64,000 nt of DNA, taken from assembly GCA_035048495.1 (NCBI GenBank), contig CM068545.1, positions 15,025,702 through 15,089,701 of the forward strand. The letters run 5' to 3'. Shown here one piece after another: positions 1 to 12,259 of the stretch; position 1 is the stretch's first letter, and every line of letters begins with the position of its first letter. A program made the translations under genes and the position numbers. The notes below the pieces were generated by a model. The model was not told the origin of the DNA and made no database searches. It worked only from the letters and a program-made list of their open reading frames with translations. The stretch comes from Euptelea pleiosperma (taxonomy: Eukaryota > Streptophyta > Magnoliopsida > Ranunculales > Eupteleaceae).

Positions 1-2097
1 CTTTTGAAGAATTCCCGATCAAAGATATGGGTCCACCAAATCCTCAATTCAAAAGAAAATATCGAAGACACCCACCCTAGCTCCAACAACCCAAAATATT
101 GATGCCAAGTACTGAAGGATATTGGGCAGGCACAACAGAACAGATACAGCATACAGAAGAAGAAACCTAAGACTTCCAGAAAAAATGACTGAGAATTACT
201 TCAATAGAATTTCAGGACCAATTCTGAAATTTAACAATCCTTGAGTTATTCTTTTATATTTTTATTTTCATCTTGAAAAATTTTAGTAGTCTTGTGTTTT
301 AGGAAATACAAGCATTTATTATTTGTGCATTCTCTCGGTGTGCTTCCATTATTTGTTCCCCTTCAGGCAGCTGACTCTAGTACATGCATGCCACCTTGAA
401 AGGTTACTTCCACTCTTCTCCTCAGAGGCTAGAGGTTCCATTTGGTATTTAATGAAATTGATCTGTCAATTGCATGGTGTTCGAGATCTCCCAAGATGGA
501 TTGCCAGACCAACAAAGTGGAGGTTCTGCTGTTAGATTTATCAGGATGCAATACCTTTGCAATTTTGAGGGCCTCAACTCCATGCATATGGTGATCAATC
601 TTTTGATAACCAAATGAATTCTTTACACAATCAGAAGAAAATATCGTGGGCTCTGTTTAAGACTTCTAGCATTCTAGAGACATCAAGGCACTAGACCAAT
701 CTGTGCCCAATTTCAGGAGCAGTGAAAGAACAAGGAGAGTTAGACTGTTGTGGCTAGTGACCCACTTTAACTTCCACTTTTTATGGTTCTTTCAGTGCAA
801 TTTCACAGAGAGAACTGGAACGTTGAGTTCGTCCAAACAGATCCATACTCCAGTTTTCTGTTACCACTCCATCACTACTTATACAAGTTATATGCATACG
901 TTCATACTAGCGTTAGACACGGACACAAGGAGTGAGATACAGAGTCACTGAAAACTAACAAGCTGACAGGTCCATGGAGTTGTATGTCAATATCAAAGGT
1001 CAGTGAATAAACGAGAAAACATGGGTTTTGCGCACATGGGAAGCAGTGAACAGGCACAATCCACATGAAATGCTGACTTGGATTTGTTGGATTTTGTGCA
1101 AGTATATCCTTGCCACGTTGGCCGTATAGGCGTATACAAATATACTTTCTCTAAATATGTTTGGTTGATATTTGATTATAAATGTAGTGTAAAACAATTA
1201 TTAATAAATTGGTAGCATGTATGCTCGAACGCACACAGGATAAAAAAATTTCTGAAGGACTACTGTAGTATGTGTGAGGTGGGTGCACTTTTTTTTCCAG
1301 CTTGCAACTCATGTAAGCCTACGAATTGTACGGGTTTAGATTGATGACTTGGCAACTTTAGATGCATGCTTTAATGTCTCTTTCAATGGAATGAGAAACG
1401 AAAACATTAATTGGTTCTTAGTAAAAAAAGTTTACTTTTATTAGTAGTAATTGATATATCAAATAAGTTTTGAAAGATAAATTTAACAGGTACACTAATT
1501 TTAAAAAATTTGGCACCCAAGGAATAGTTTGACAGATTAGGCATATTTAAATATGGAGGGACATATTGGAAATTTGCCAACTCGAGCCTTAAGGGGGAGT
1601 TTAGAAAGATTCGAATTTTTAAATTTGGAGGGGCGCTTTTGTAAAATGTGATGACTCAAAGGGCAGTTTTGGAAATTTCGTAATGAAGAAGGAGATGAAA
1701 TGATGAATGACTCTTGGTATTCCTTTCTTATTTTCTAAGGCAGACGAAGTGTTTCTTTTACCCTTATTCTTTTAATGAAAGAATTTATGTCGAATGTGTA
1801 CTTCTATAAAAAACCCGTATTATTGCCTTCCGTTTTATACAAGGTATAGATAATCACCTTTACCGATCAAAATAAATACATCAAGCCTGATAATTGAATG
1901 TATTTATATTATATGCATATGAAGCAATAGAAGATGGAAAGCAAACAGAGAAGATATTATATGATAGAAGGAATCATAGTGGTTTTACTTAGACGTAAGG
2001 CTCTACTGCTAAGTAGTTTTTAAATTTCAATTTCAGTGTTAGTTAGCTCAGAAATGGAAATATCTTGTGAAAATATTTCAGTTCGTGTAAAAATATT
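1..2097. other. Intergenic, no gene recognised
   Basis: I see no supportable gene here. Reading frames are short and unlike known proteins. The sequence is AT-rich from about 1200 onward. The first 240 bases have a biased composition that could be the edge of a decayed retroelement, but no diagnostic motif is present. Confidence 0.5.
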
Positions 2098-2102
2098 GTA
2101 AT

Positions 2103-2361
2103 TGGTGGTGTATTTATTTAGGAGATGTGTGTAGGGGTATTTCTATCCTTTCATATTTATTTTGTCTTTTCTTATTATTGGGTCCTAGGAGAGCATACTT
2201 GTAATTTGCATGTCAAACTGAAGTGAATATAAACAATTAAGGGGAGATTGTGCACTTTCTCTCCCCTCGTTTCCTGCATCATCTCTCCTCTTCTTTTTTC
2301 TCTTCCCTTCTGTTCTTGCCCCCTTTGTTGTTGGCATGCTGAAAACCTAAATAAATCTACA
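2103..2361 (+). repeat. 5' LTR of the Copia element
   Basis: This 259-bp LTR matches the 3' LTR at 4199 and a solo LTR at 57792. It includes a CT-rich leader and ends just before the primer-binding site. Confidence 0.88.
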
Positions 2362-2562
2362 CGGTATCAGAGTGGGATTGATGTTTGCAATTGTCTAGGG
2401 TTCATCCTGATGAATAGTATCGATGAACAATGCTACTCTAGCTACAGTCGTGGTTCTCTGTTGAGTTTTGTATTCGCAGTTTATGATTCGCATGACAAGA
2501 GTGAATGGTTGACCCCGTATTTGTGTATTTGGATGCTGGAAGCTACTCAAAGTTGTCTAAAT

Positions 2563-2955
2563 CAAGGTTTAAAGGAGGCCGTTTTAACGGTTAAACGGAC
2601 TGGGGGCGTTACCGTTTAAACGGCCATTAAAACGGATTGAAACAGTCAGGGGCAAAAATGGAAAAAATGGGAAAAAACGGATTTTAACAATTTTAAAGGA
2701 TTTTAACGGAAAAAAAACGGAAAAAGTGGCGCTGAAATTCAAATTTTGAAATTTGAAAAAAAAAAAAAAAAACGGAATTTAACGGAAATTAAACGGTTTT
2801 AACGGCCGTTTTTTTCACAAAATTTTTGGACATTAAATGGCTGTTTAAAGGATTTTAACGGCCGTTTTTTTCAAAACCGATAAAACGGGTTTACACGGTT
2901 TAAACGGAAACGGGCTTGGGGCGTTACCGTTTAAACGGCCGTTTTTAAAACCATG
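2563..2955. mobile_element. hAT-type MITE with 8-bp TSD, nested in Copia
   Basis: The termini are CAAGGTTTAAA and, on the opposite strand, CATGGTTTTAAA. The 8-bp direct repeat GTCTAAAT flanks it (2555-2562 and 2956-2963). The interior is built from repeats of AACGG and its complement and is strongly self-complementary. An 8-bp duplication and a YARNG-like end are hallmarks of hAT elements. It has no coding capacity. It interrupts the Copia element, so it is younger than that insertion. Confidence 0.85.
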
Positions 2956-4198
2956 GTCTAAATCATTTGTAAGTGATTTATTTTGGGGCTTTTTTTTTTT
3001 TTTTGTAATCATGGAGGATATAACCCCAAAAATCGGCATGTCAAATACTTCCAATTTCTTTGAGGCTCAGATGACCCCTGTAAAATCAAATAGAAAAAAT
3101 TATTTGCAATGGTTGACGTCAGTATAAGTCTTCCTTACTGCAAAAGGGAAACTTAAGTACTTGATTGCTCAAAAGCCGACAAATGATTAGAGCAATTATG
3201 GTGAGCAATAGAGGAAAATTCATAGATAATGACCTGGTTGTTGAAAAGTATGAAACCTACGGTGAGTCCAATGTGATGTTTTTCGGATACTGCCAAGGAG
3301 ATTTGGGAAGCTCTCAGAGACTTGTACTTGTCCGAGAATAAATCTCTTGTACGTATTAGTTATTTCAACATTTTCTCACTTCACAACAAGGAGATAAATC
3401 TTCAGGTGAGCATAATTCTTTGTCACGAGGCATGTGAAAATTACTAAACGTGTACCAGCCATTTACTACTAGCCTAGAAACACACAGAAGACAACTTGAA
3501 AAATTTAGAGTGGCCAGATTCCTATCCAGATTGAAATCTGAGTACGAGCATGTTCGTGCCCAAATTTTAAGAGGTCATAAGATTCCCCCCATCGAACGAG
3601 GTTTATTCGCGGTTATAGAGAGTGTCAATTGGTTGCTCTTTCTCTGATGGGAGATAAATCTGCATTTGTTGCTCTTGGTAAAGGAAATGGTGGCCGAGGT
3701 GGTAGTAGGACTGGCAAAGGAGTTGGCCTATCCATGGAGGTCGAGATTCAGGGGGAGGCCGCGATAGAAGCCGTAGAACCCAAAAGTGTACTTATTGTGG
3801 GTTGACCAATCATACAATGGACTACTATTGGGATCTCCATGAGAAACCAATCTAGGTTAATCAGGTCGTTTCGTCTGAGGATAAGGATGGCAATGAAGTA
3901 GTTAGCTCAACGGCACCACCTTAGCAAAATTCCAGCAAGTATGTGGTTGTTGCGTAAGTTCGGAGTGCCATTCAAAGACCTTGTCAAACTCTATTATGAT
4001 AATCAGGCCGTTATTCACATAACTAGTAGTCTTGTATTCCACGAACGAACAAAGCATATAGAGAGAGTAATGAAATTTCTAGGCCGTATGTATCCTATCA
4101 AAATTGGCTTACTGACATCTTCTCACCCAGACGTTGGATAGAGAACTACGAGCAGGATTTGTTTCAAGCTAGGCATGAATGACATCTATGCTCCAACT

Positions 4199-4464
4199 TG
4201 TTGGTGTTTTTATTTAGTATAGATGTATGTGTAGGGTTTCTTATTTATTTTCCATCTTTACTTATTACTGATTCCTAGGATGGACTAGTAATTTGTGTGT
4301 CAAATCAAAGTGGATATAAGTAATTTAGGGGAGATCGTGCACTCTTAACAAAGTGCACTCTCTCCATCTTTCTCCTGTGTCATCTCTTCTTTTCTCTTCT
4401 TCTATCTCTTCTCACTCTTTTCATCCTTCGTAGTTAATTTGCTAAAACCTTAGATAAATCTATA
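4199..4464 (+). repeat. 3' LTR of the Copia element
   Basis: This 266-bp LTR is followed immediately by the target duplication GTAAT. It differs from the 5' LTR by many substitutions and small indels, so the insertion is old. Confidence 0.88.
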
Positions 4465-4525
4465 GTAATCCCTTTGAAAATCATGAAGATATTACAAAAA
4501 TCAAAGAAAAAAAATGATAAAAATA

Positions 4526-5338
4526 AGGGAATTTTTGGCATACCCCCTCATGTTAGTTTGAAAATTTGACATACCCCCCCACAATTTGAAAAAGCTGACA
4601 TACCCCCCCCTATGATTCAGTCCACTGTCATTTGACCAGTGTTGACCCAAGTTGACTACCAAATTTTATAATAAATGACATAAACGCCCTTGTCTTCAAC
4701 TTTGAAACAAGGGTTTGGGCTAAAACCTAAACCCCAAATCGAACAACTGCGGAGGACGACCACAGCAAAGAGACTCCAATGGGTTGGTTGCCCATCACCG
4801 GTGACCAACCCACCAAAGTCTCATCGCCGGCCGACCACTACTCCGGCAACAATTTAAAACTCTAGGTTTTGAAAAAAATAAAAATAAAACATACAATCAT
4901 ATTTCTAAAAATTTCATCAACAAAAATGAAAAACAAGAATAAGATCAATTTAGAATTTAAGCTTTTGAGACATGGATTTTGGAAAGACAGGTTCTCTCAA
5001 TTTTAAAAAGAAATCGCGTTCCACCGTGACTTTTATCTATTTTTATGGTTTTTTATTTTCAATCTTTGCTTAATTTATAAAAAAAACAAACAAAAAATCT
5101 CAAGTTTAGCAACAATGGTTTTTAATTTTATTTTTAATCTCCTCTTTTCATGTTTGATTTGAGTTTTGGGTTTTGGCCCAAACCCAAAACCTTGTTCTAA
5201 GGTTGAAGACAAGGACACTTTTGTCCATTAATACAAAATTTGGTAGTCAACTCGAGTCAAATAACAGTGGACCGAGTCATAGGGGGGTATGTCAGCATTT
5301 TCAAATCATGGGGGGGGGGCTTATGTCAAAAATTCCCT
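4526..5338. mobile_element. 813-bp TIR element with C/G-tract ends
   Basis: The ends are inverted repeats beginning AGGGAATTTTTGGCATA and, on the other strand, AGGGAATTTTTGACATA. Runs of C (left) and G (right) lie just inside. The repeat AAAAATA flanks both sides (4519-4525 and 5339-5345), consistent with a target duplication, although AT-rich sequence makes this weak. The arms stay complementary for about 200 bp each. The middle is non-coding, so this is a non-autonomous DNA transposon of uncertain superfamily. Confidence 0.75.
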
Positions 5339-7772
5339 AAAAATAATTATGGAAACACATTCATAACTCATCATAATACAAAAAGAAACTATTTGGAGTA
5401 AGAAAAGCAAGATCAATGGCATTCAGCACATGTTGGCGCAGGTATTTAAGACTCTAACTTACACGTTTGAATGTTCATAATCAGGTAATTTATGTACGTA
5501 AAACAAACAACTACCTTACAACCTAAGGAAATCAAAACCACGTGGATCTACAACCTAAGTGCCTCCATTTCTTTAATTTTAGTTCTTTTAATGAAAAAAT
5601 TAGATTATACCATCTGGAGTTTATACATACTAATTACTGAAATTGACATGTAATGGGTTCCCCATTAATATCTTATGAACTACTAATTTTCATGTATATT
5701 CAAACTTAATTAGTTTTATATATTTCGAATACAAAATTGGAAATATATTTTTACAAAAAGAAAATTTTCTAGTAATGTTTCATTTCAGTGCCTATTGAAA
5801 TGCAAAAATATATGTCATGGACAAGTGTCAAAGTTTCCATGGTGCCAAGTGGCAAAGTTTCCTCTTATGTTTCTCACAAGGAAATCCAAAAGTTTTAGAC
5901 ATGAACAGTTGTGTACAATTAGTTAATTTTGTAATACAAAATATAAAAAGAAATGACAAAAAATAAAACACTTGAAAAAAATAGAAAATCAGTCCAATCA
6001 GTATCAATCATCAACAGAATGAACTACAGCACTAATAAAAATCAATTACAACAAGCAACTAACATTGCGCAAGAACTATTTCAAGTATTAAGACATAAAC
6101 ATCATGTGATGAACATCAAATATTCCCTGAATAAATATGACAACCCATATTGAAAAATAAAAATGAATAAATAAAAGAAGAAAAAAAAAATAATGAGTTG
6201 ACGAGCTGAGTGATAGCCTCATGTCTTCTAAATTTGAAACGTAAAATTGCCAATATCCCTATAGAAAATGCAAGCTCACAAAATATTACAGATATGGCAA
6301 ACAAAAATAGAAAAGAATCACAAAAGGCTTTTCAATGTTCCTTAAAATAACCAAGAACTTCAACAAGTGTATATGAAAGCCACCAAAAAGAATTGATATA
6401 GAGATTAACAACCCAATTGCTATAAGAAACCTCTTCCTTACCTTAATCCACAAGTACGTAACCTATTTCCAAACAACTAAATTAACCCTGATGAGCTAAT
6501 AAATAAACTAACAAACTAACAAGAAAACTTATCTCACGAGCAATTATGTACTGCTCAATTCAATGAGCCAAATAACTTTCTAACCAGCAAGCTTATTTAC
6601 TAAGTTCTCTGATCTATCTTGATTTTCTAATCCTAACTTGACAACCACAACAGATTAAATTAGGAAAGAACCAACTAGCTGTCAACCACTATGACTCAAA
6701 TATTCATTTCCACAACTTTAATTTTGGCTTGTGATAGTCCAAAAAATTCTGTGTTATTGATCAAGAGTGGGTTGAGCAACTCTTAGCTCCTAAAACAACC
6801 ATAATTTTCCTCCTAAACCAATACTATGCGATTATTCCCCTTGGGTTGAAGATCAGCCAACTCTGAACAGATTTTTAGCATCGAAGCAATAGATATCAGC
6901 ATCCAACTTCTCCAATTCAGCTTCAGAAATCCACACATTTATCAGTCTTCCTTTCATTTTACCAAATACTAGGTGTGTGACTCTTTTTGAGTCTGAAATG
7001 CAGTCTTTCATTTGTCTTTGGATCATTTCTACATTTGGCCTCTAAGATCAATTCTCGAGAAAACCTAAACATTGTAAAGGCATGTCCAACACTTTTTTTT
7101 TGGTAAGTGTAGACTTTATTAAGGGCACAAGGCCTAAAACCGGAACAAATACAAAAGCCTAAGAAAACCATAAGAAAAACTTAGTATAAAGTAGAATTGC
7201 TCTTTAGGCTTAACAATAACTAAAATGAAAAATAAATTATAATTTAACCTATATATAATAAAATGTATTTTAGGCTTAACAATTATTAATACGCCAAATA
7301 AATTAATATTTATATAACTTCAATAATATACAATGGATGTAACTTATAACCAAAATTTCTACATAAACATAGTTATGTCATTAATTTCTTTCTACCAAGT
7401 GCTACAACTAGTTTTTCGAGTTTAGAATGCTTATGATGTACTTGATGTAGCAAGATAAGTCTTTACTGCTTTAATACCAAGTAATGCAAAGAAAAAAACA
7501 TACGTGGAAACAAACAACTCAATAGAACATCAAAAAGTGTACTAAATAGTGTTGATTAGCATAACACTAATCAAATAAGAAGCAGAATACCTCGAAAAAG
7601 CATAGCATCTCATCATGCACATTAGGAATTGCACCCAATCTTTAGAAAGTCACTTCTTGGGCTGAAGAAGAATCACTCTTCTCTAAGGACACTCCATTTC
7701 TATTCCATAAAACTCTGAAAAAAGGTGTTAGACTTTTTTCCATACACTCAATATATATATATATACATATAT
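5339..7772. other. AT-rich intergenic stretch, no gene recognised
   Basis: There is no convincing coding region. A short minus-strand frame near 6870-6960 ends in a stop but matches no family I know. Only the L1-like tail at 7093 stands out. Confidence 0.5.
7093..7165 (-). mobile_element. 3' tail of a LINE/SINE-like retroelement
   Basis: On the minus strand the sequence reads TTAATAAAGTCTACACTTACC followed by a run of A (the T run at 7093-7101). This resembles the ACTTATCA-plus-poly-A terminus of plant L1 elements, as seen on the plus strand at 59480. Only the tail is recognisable. Confidence 0.45.
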
Positions 7773-8146
7773 ATGGGTCAGGATCGGAGGACAACAATTT
7801 TGGCATACCCACATCGAAGATGAATCAATAGCTGATTTTTGGCGAGGATGATCTCCTCACCATATAGATCACCCCTATAAAAAATCAGCCCATTCTAAAA
7901 TTTCTAACCCTATCAAATGTTGTTTTCAAGTTAACGATAAAAATAGACGGTCCATAATTCTTCAACTTGTAAACCGGTTTAGGAATATCGGAATGATTTT
8001 AATTTTTGTGAGGATGATCTCCTCACCATAGAGACCGTCCTCGCCAAAAATCATCCCATTTCAATACTTCTAATTTATAAATTGGCCCGAGCCAATTTTT
8101 GTTGTCAAAAACGTTGTATGAAAATGTTGTCCCCCGATCCTGACCC
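7773..8146. mobile_element. GGGTCAGGATC foldback element, copy 1
   Basis: This element has a terminal inverted repeat with GGGTCAGGATCGG at the left and CCGATCCTGACCC at the right. It lies in a TA microsatellite. The interior is quasi-palindromic, carrying GAGGATGATCTCCTCACC-type segments in both arms. The same architecture recurs at 34599, 47979, 50470 and 63067. It encodes no protein and is best called a non-autonomous foldback DNA transposon. The target duplication cannot be resolved within the TA repeat. Confidence 0.85.
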
Positions 8147-9659
8147 TATATATATATATATATTTGAATGGAAGTATAGAACCTAACAGGCATTAGACTG
8201 CCGACATTAACCCTACTAGCAAGTTCTAATTCCGTGTTGTTTATTTGCAGATTGGGATTCTATCCGAAGAACCACTTCTAGATATGATTTTGCCTAACGG
8301 CTCACCAGCAGAGGAACGACTTACTCGAGCACTAAGTTGGACTTGCTCTGTCGGATTCATTACCTTTGTCCAAAAGCACTTAAGCGCTTAGTGATCAATA
8401 TACGCAAAAAGTCGGTTTTTGAGCCAATCAAGCAAGGAGCTATTGTCTTTTTGCTGTCTGGTGAACGGCCAGTTGGCACTTTACCGACCCTGAGACTTGG
8501 ACTCGAGGGATCGGAAGCAGGGGGCGTAATTGCTAATCATGTCCTGCCTATTGTATGCACGATATAAAGACCCAGCTGTCCCTCTCGGTCCATGAATGGA
8601 GCTTGGGTTAAAGGTATTTTGATCTACACAGAATGGCAGTTCAAAGATCCTTTGAGGATGTGTGTGTGTGTGTGTGTAATCAACCATTAGTCATAGCTTT
8701 CCAATTAAAATGAAATAGGAAAAGACTGTTCTAACCCCATTATAAATTATACTTTAAAAAAATACTTAAAAACAATTATAAACTAAACAAAAGCCCTTAG
8801 CTCGTCACTAAAACTCTCTTTTTCAAGCATATATAGAATAGACAAACCAAAATAAGTAATCCTACTTTAAATGTGCAGCCTATTCAAATCTCAGCCACAA
8901 CTTACACATTATAATGGAACCAAAATTGAGGCATCAAACTCTTTTTGAAGCATTTTGAAACAAAAGTAATATAACATGGCTGTAAATAAATTGATGAGAT
9001 TAAGCTGCATTATCTTATCTAAAAAAGATTAAGATGCATCAGTATTCCAACTTACAGGGAGCTTGAGTACTTTACTCTTAGGTTTTAAAATTTCGTTGGC
9101 ATGCCAGAAATTTCAGTTTCAGGCTGTATTGAAATCACCAAAATTTGAGTTTTTTAATAGAATTTCACTGAAATTTCGGTTTCTCCATGGGCCGAAACCT
9201 AGTCGAAACCGGAATTAATATCCTTGACTTCAAGTACTCAATTGAGTTCTTTGTGTACTAGATGAAGTTTGTAGTCTAACAGAAACCAAGTTTAACCCTT
9301 AAATAAGGAACTGGTTTGAAAAAGTCAAGTCGACACAGCAAGTCATATCCACCAAGTAGAGAATTTTCCTCACTTTTAAAGCACTGCTTTATTGGACCAA
9401 AACACACAAAACTTAACTTTATCAGAAGGACACATAAATTAATTTGAAGTATTTATCTCCATAATGTAGATGGACTTTCACCAATCATACCCAAGAAGCA
9501 ATAAAATCACTCGATCTCTCTAAAAAACGACAATCTCAAGGGAAAAAACCAAGATTGAAATTAAAACGTATACAGTGAAGAAGAAAAATAAGAACACATA
9601 ATAAACCAAATAATCAAATCAAGGAAAGATCAAAAGGGAGTAAACAGTAGAACCCTAAC
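8147..9659. other. Presumed intron/intergenic sequence left of the thioredoxin exon
   Basis: No thioredoxin catalytic exon is seen. A plus-strand segment after a TTTGCAG-like acceptor (8252-8391) stays open for about 46 codons and then stops; it matches nothing I recognise. A TG dinucleotide run lies at 8660-8679. A GAAATTTC-rich quasi-palindromic remnant lies at 9090-9220. Confidence 0.4.
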
Positions 9660-9915
9660 CTTCAAGAGCCGTCTCCTGAGTTTCGCAAACAATTCCTCCT
9701 CCTCGGCGAATAAACCTCGAATTCCTCGAGCTCACCGACGCTAACGTGCGGCTTGGAGAACGCAATTGGATTCTCAAGCCCCTGAATTCCGGCAAAGATC
9801 TGATTTTTCGGCTGCCCGAAATAACACATACCGAAGACGCCGTTGTCGGTGTCGAGGTAGTCGTTCGAAAGCCAGAATAGCGAGGAACTATAACCGATTC
9901 GAGTACGGCAGCCAT
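9660..9915 (-). CDS. Thioredoxin m-type, chloroplastic: first exon only (partial gene)
   Basis: The ATG is the complement of 9913-9915. The exon encodes 85 residues plus one base and ends at a GAAG|GTTAGG donor. The product starts MAAVLES, is rich in Ser, Thr and Arg, and has the landmarks LPEFRGLRI and RRGGGIVCE followed by a Gln-Glu-Thr stretch. This matches the transit peptide and processing region of plastid thioredoxin m (m4-like), a redox regulator of Calvin-cycle and other stromal enzymes through a WCGPC disulfide. The WCGPC exon should follow at lower coordinates. I scanned back to position 1 on this strand and did not see it, so the gene either has a long intron leaving the window or is a truncated remnant. 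The leader itself is intact, with a good start and donor. Confidence 0.78.
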
Positions 9916-10275
9916 TTAAGTAGAAGAAGAAGAAGAGATGAATTTGAAAGAAAACCAGATAAATTCACAGAAATGCCACTGGAGAAAGTGAGATCTGAGA
10001 AGTAAAGATGTCTAAGAAGGAAAACTGCGAGGCCTGAAGCGATTAAAAAAAATCAGAAACCCTATTCACAAGAAGCCATTGAAGGAAGGAGAGAGTGAGA
10101 GAGCTTTGATTGGGTTTTATTTGTTTTTTCCTTTGTAGCAGATAGACGACGCTGAGAGGAGAAGCGTGGATAGATGGATAAGAAGAGTGTAACGACAGAG
10201 CTCCAATCAATCTAAGGAAAGCTGCGGTGGTGATAACGAATATCTGGTCCCACATTGTGGGTCACGCTACATACT

Positions 10276-10475
10276 GCCACGTGGCATACCTTTAAGCCGA
10301 CTGATCCATTATAATTTGCCCACCTTTGATGAATCTAGGTACTTCTGATGGGTAATTCCTAGCCATTGGATTTGAGCATTTTCGGTCATGGGGTGCAATT
10401 CGCTAATTATTTTGTCAAGCTGATTTTGGTGGGTAGATTCAAAGGGGTGGGAAAAAGTGTGCCGGGTGGCATTTT
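10276..10475. repeat. Palindromic MITE of the CCACGTGG family, 5' of the thioredoxin exon
   Basis: The left end has GCCACGTGGC and the right end GCCGGGTGGC. Between them are the family landmarks: a TAGCCATTGGATTTGAGCA-like segment and its inverted partner GCTGATTTTGGTGGGTAGAT. It lies about 360 bp upstream of the thioredoxin ATG. No target duplication was identified. Confidence 0.65.
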
Positions 10476-10516
10476 TGGTGTGATCAAGGTAGTGGAGAAA
10501 TCTTTGATGACGGACT

Positions 10517-10760
10517 AGGGACCACAGATGAGCCACGTTGCACACTCTTAAAGACTACTGACCCATGATTGTTTGGCCCATCTATAGCAAGTAGCAAGGC
10601 GAGTAAAACTTAGATGACAGCGTGGTTGTCATCAAAGGCGATGACACTGCAGAATATGAGCCATGTGGCACACTCTTAGAGGACTCTGATCGTACGGTTG
10701 TTTTTCCAATCCTTAGGTTGGACCTACAAACCAAAAATCAGCTTGATTAGTGATTTCACA
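10517..10760. repeat. Half-copies of the CCACGTGG palindromic MITE family
   Basis: Two partial left arms follow each other: GAGCCACGTTGCACACTC near 10530 and GAGCCATGTGGCACACTC near 10658. The second continues into ACCAAAAATCAGCTTGATTA. No matching right arms are present. Confidence 0.55.
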
Positions 10761-10938
10761 CCTTTGTCATGTTCAAAACTGAATAATCCAGAAATAACAA
10801 TAATTCGTTCATGTTCAAAACTGAAAAAAATAAATAATCCAGAGATAATACGGAAATAATTGTGAACTATTCAAGAATAATTCCTTCATGTTAAAAATTG
10901 TATAAATTTTTCCAAACCTTTGAATAGGATATTGTTTA

Positions 10939-11470
10939 CAGAAAATTGTGAAAAAAAAATACGAAATTAAATCTATTTGTAGAAAACAATACTTATTTTC
11001 AAAGATTGTAAAAACAAATATACGTAGCCGTTTCTATCGGCGTCAATAAGTTGACACTATTTCCTTCGGCGCCAAAACAACTTTTTTCAATAAAACCCGA
11101 TTTTACTTTGACTCCGGTATTGTAAATAGAGCCAAACTCATTTTGACTCAATAGAGAGATTGTGAAAGAAATGTGTGATGAGCCCAAATTGACACATGCA
11201 TATAAAAGTTTGTGACCAAGGTCGGCTTTGTGCGCAACGGTCGAGTAGCCGATTAAATCGAAGCCAAATCAATTCTGGCGCTGATTGAATTGGAACCAAA
11301 ATTGATTTGGCTCCGATTCAATCGGTTACTAAAAGGGCTTTTTGGGTATTACATTTTGAAAAAGTTGACGCTAATTCGAACGGCTCTGTATTCGTTTTTG
11401 CAATTTTTGAAAACAAGTATTATTTTCTACAAATAGATTTAATTTTGTATTTTTTTTCACAATTTTCTGT
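10939..11470. repeat. 532-bp palindrome (foldback element)
   Basis: The left arm begins ACAGAAAATTGTG and the right arm ends with its complement, CACAATTTTCTGT. Complementarity continues inward through the A/T tract, a CTATTTGTAGAAAA segment, and CGTC/GACG segments near 11040 and 11365. The two arms give short spurious reading frames on both strands. No conserved coding region is present. Confidence 0.75.
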
Positions 11471-11495
11471 ATTGTTTACTTCAAAAATTTACTAA

Positions 11496-12259
<764 letters not shown>

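Larger units (their letters stand above)
2103..4464 (+). mobile_element. Deleted Ty1/Copia LTR retrotransposon with 5-bp TSD
   Basis: The 5' LTR is 2103-2361 and the 3' LTR 4199-4464; both share a TG start and an AAATCTA-type end. The element is flanked by the direct repeat GTAAT (2098-2102 and 4465-4469), so this is one intact insertion. A primer-binding site resembling GGTATCAGAG follows the 5' LTR at 2363. Internal remnants are a gag-like stretch (about 3450-3650), a CCHC-like stretch near 3790-3840 and a Copia RNase H piece (3941-4141, with YDNQAVIHI and ERTKHIE). Protease, integrase and most of reverse transcriptase are missing, so it is non-autonomous. A hAT-type MITE is inserted inside. 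The 3' LTR directly follows coding-like sequence without a purine tract. Confidence 0.9.

Noticed and set aside
9766..10005. 79-codon Arg-rich plus-strand frame
   Set aside because: It is the antisense shadow of the thioredoxin leader exon.
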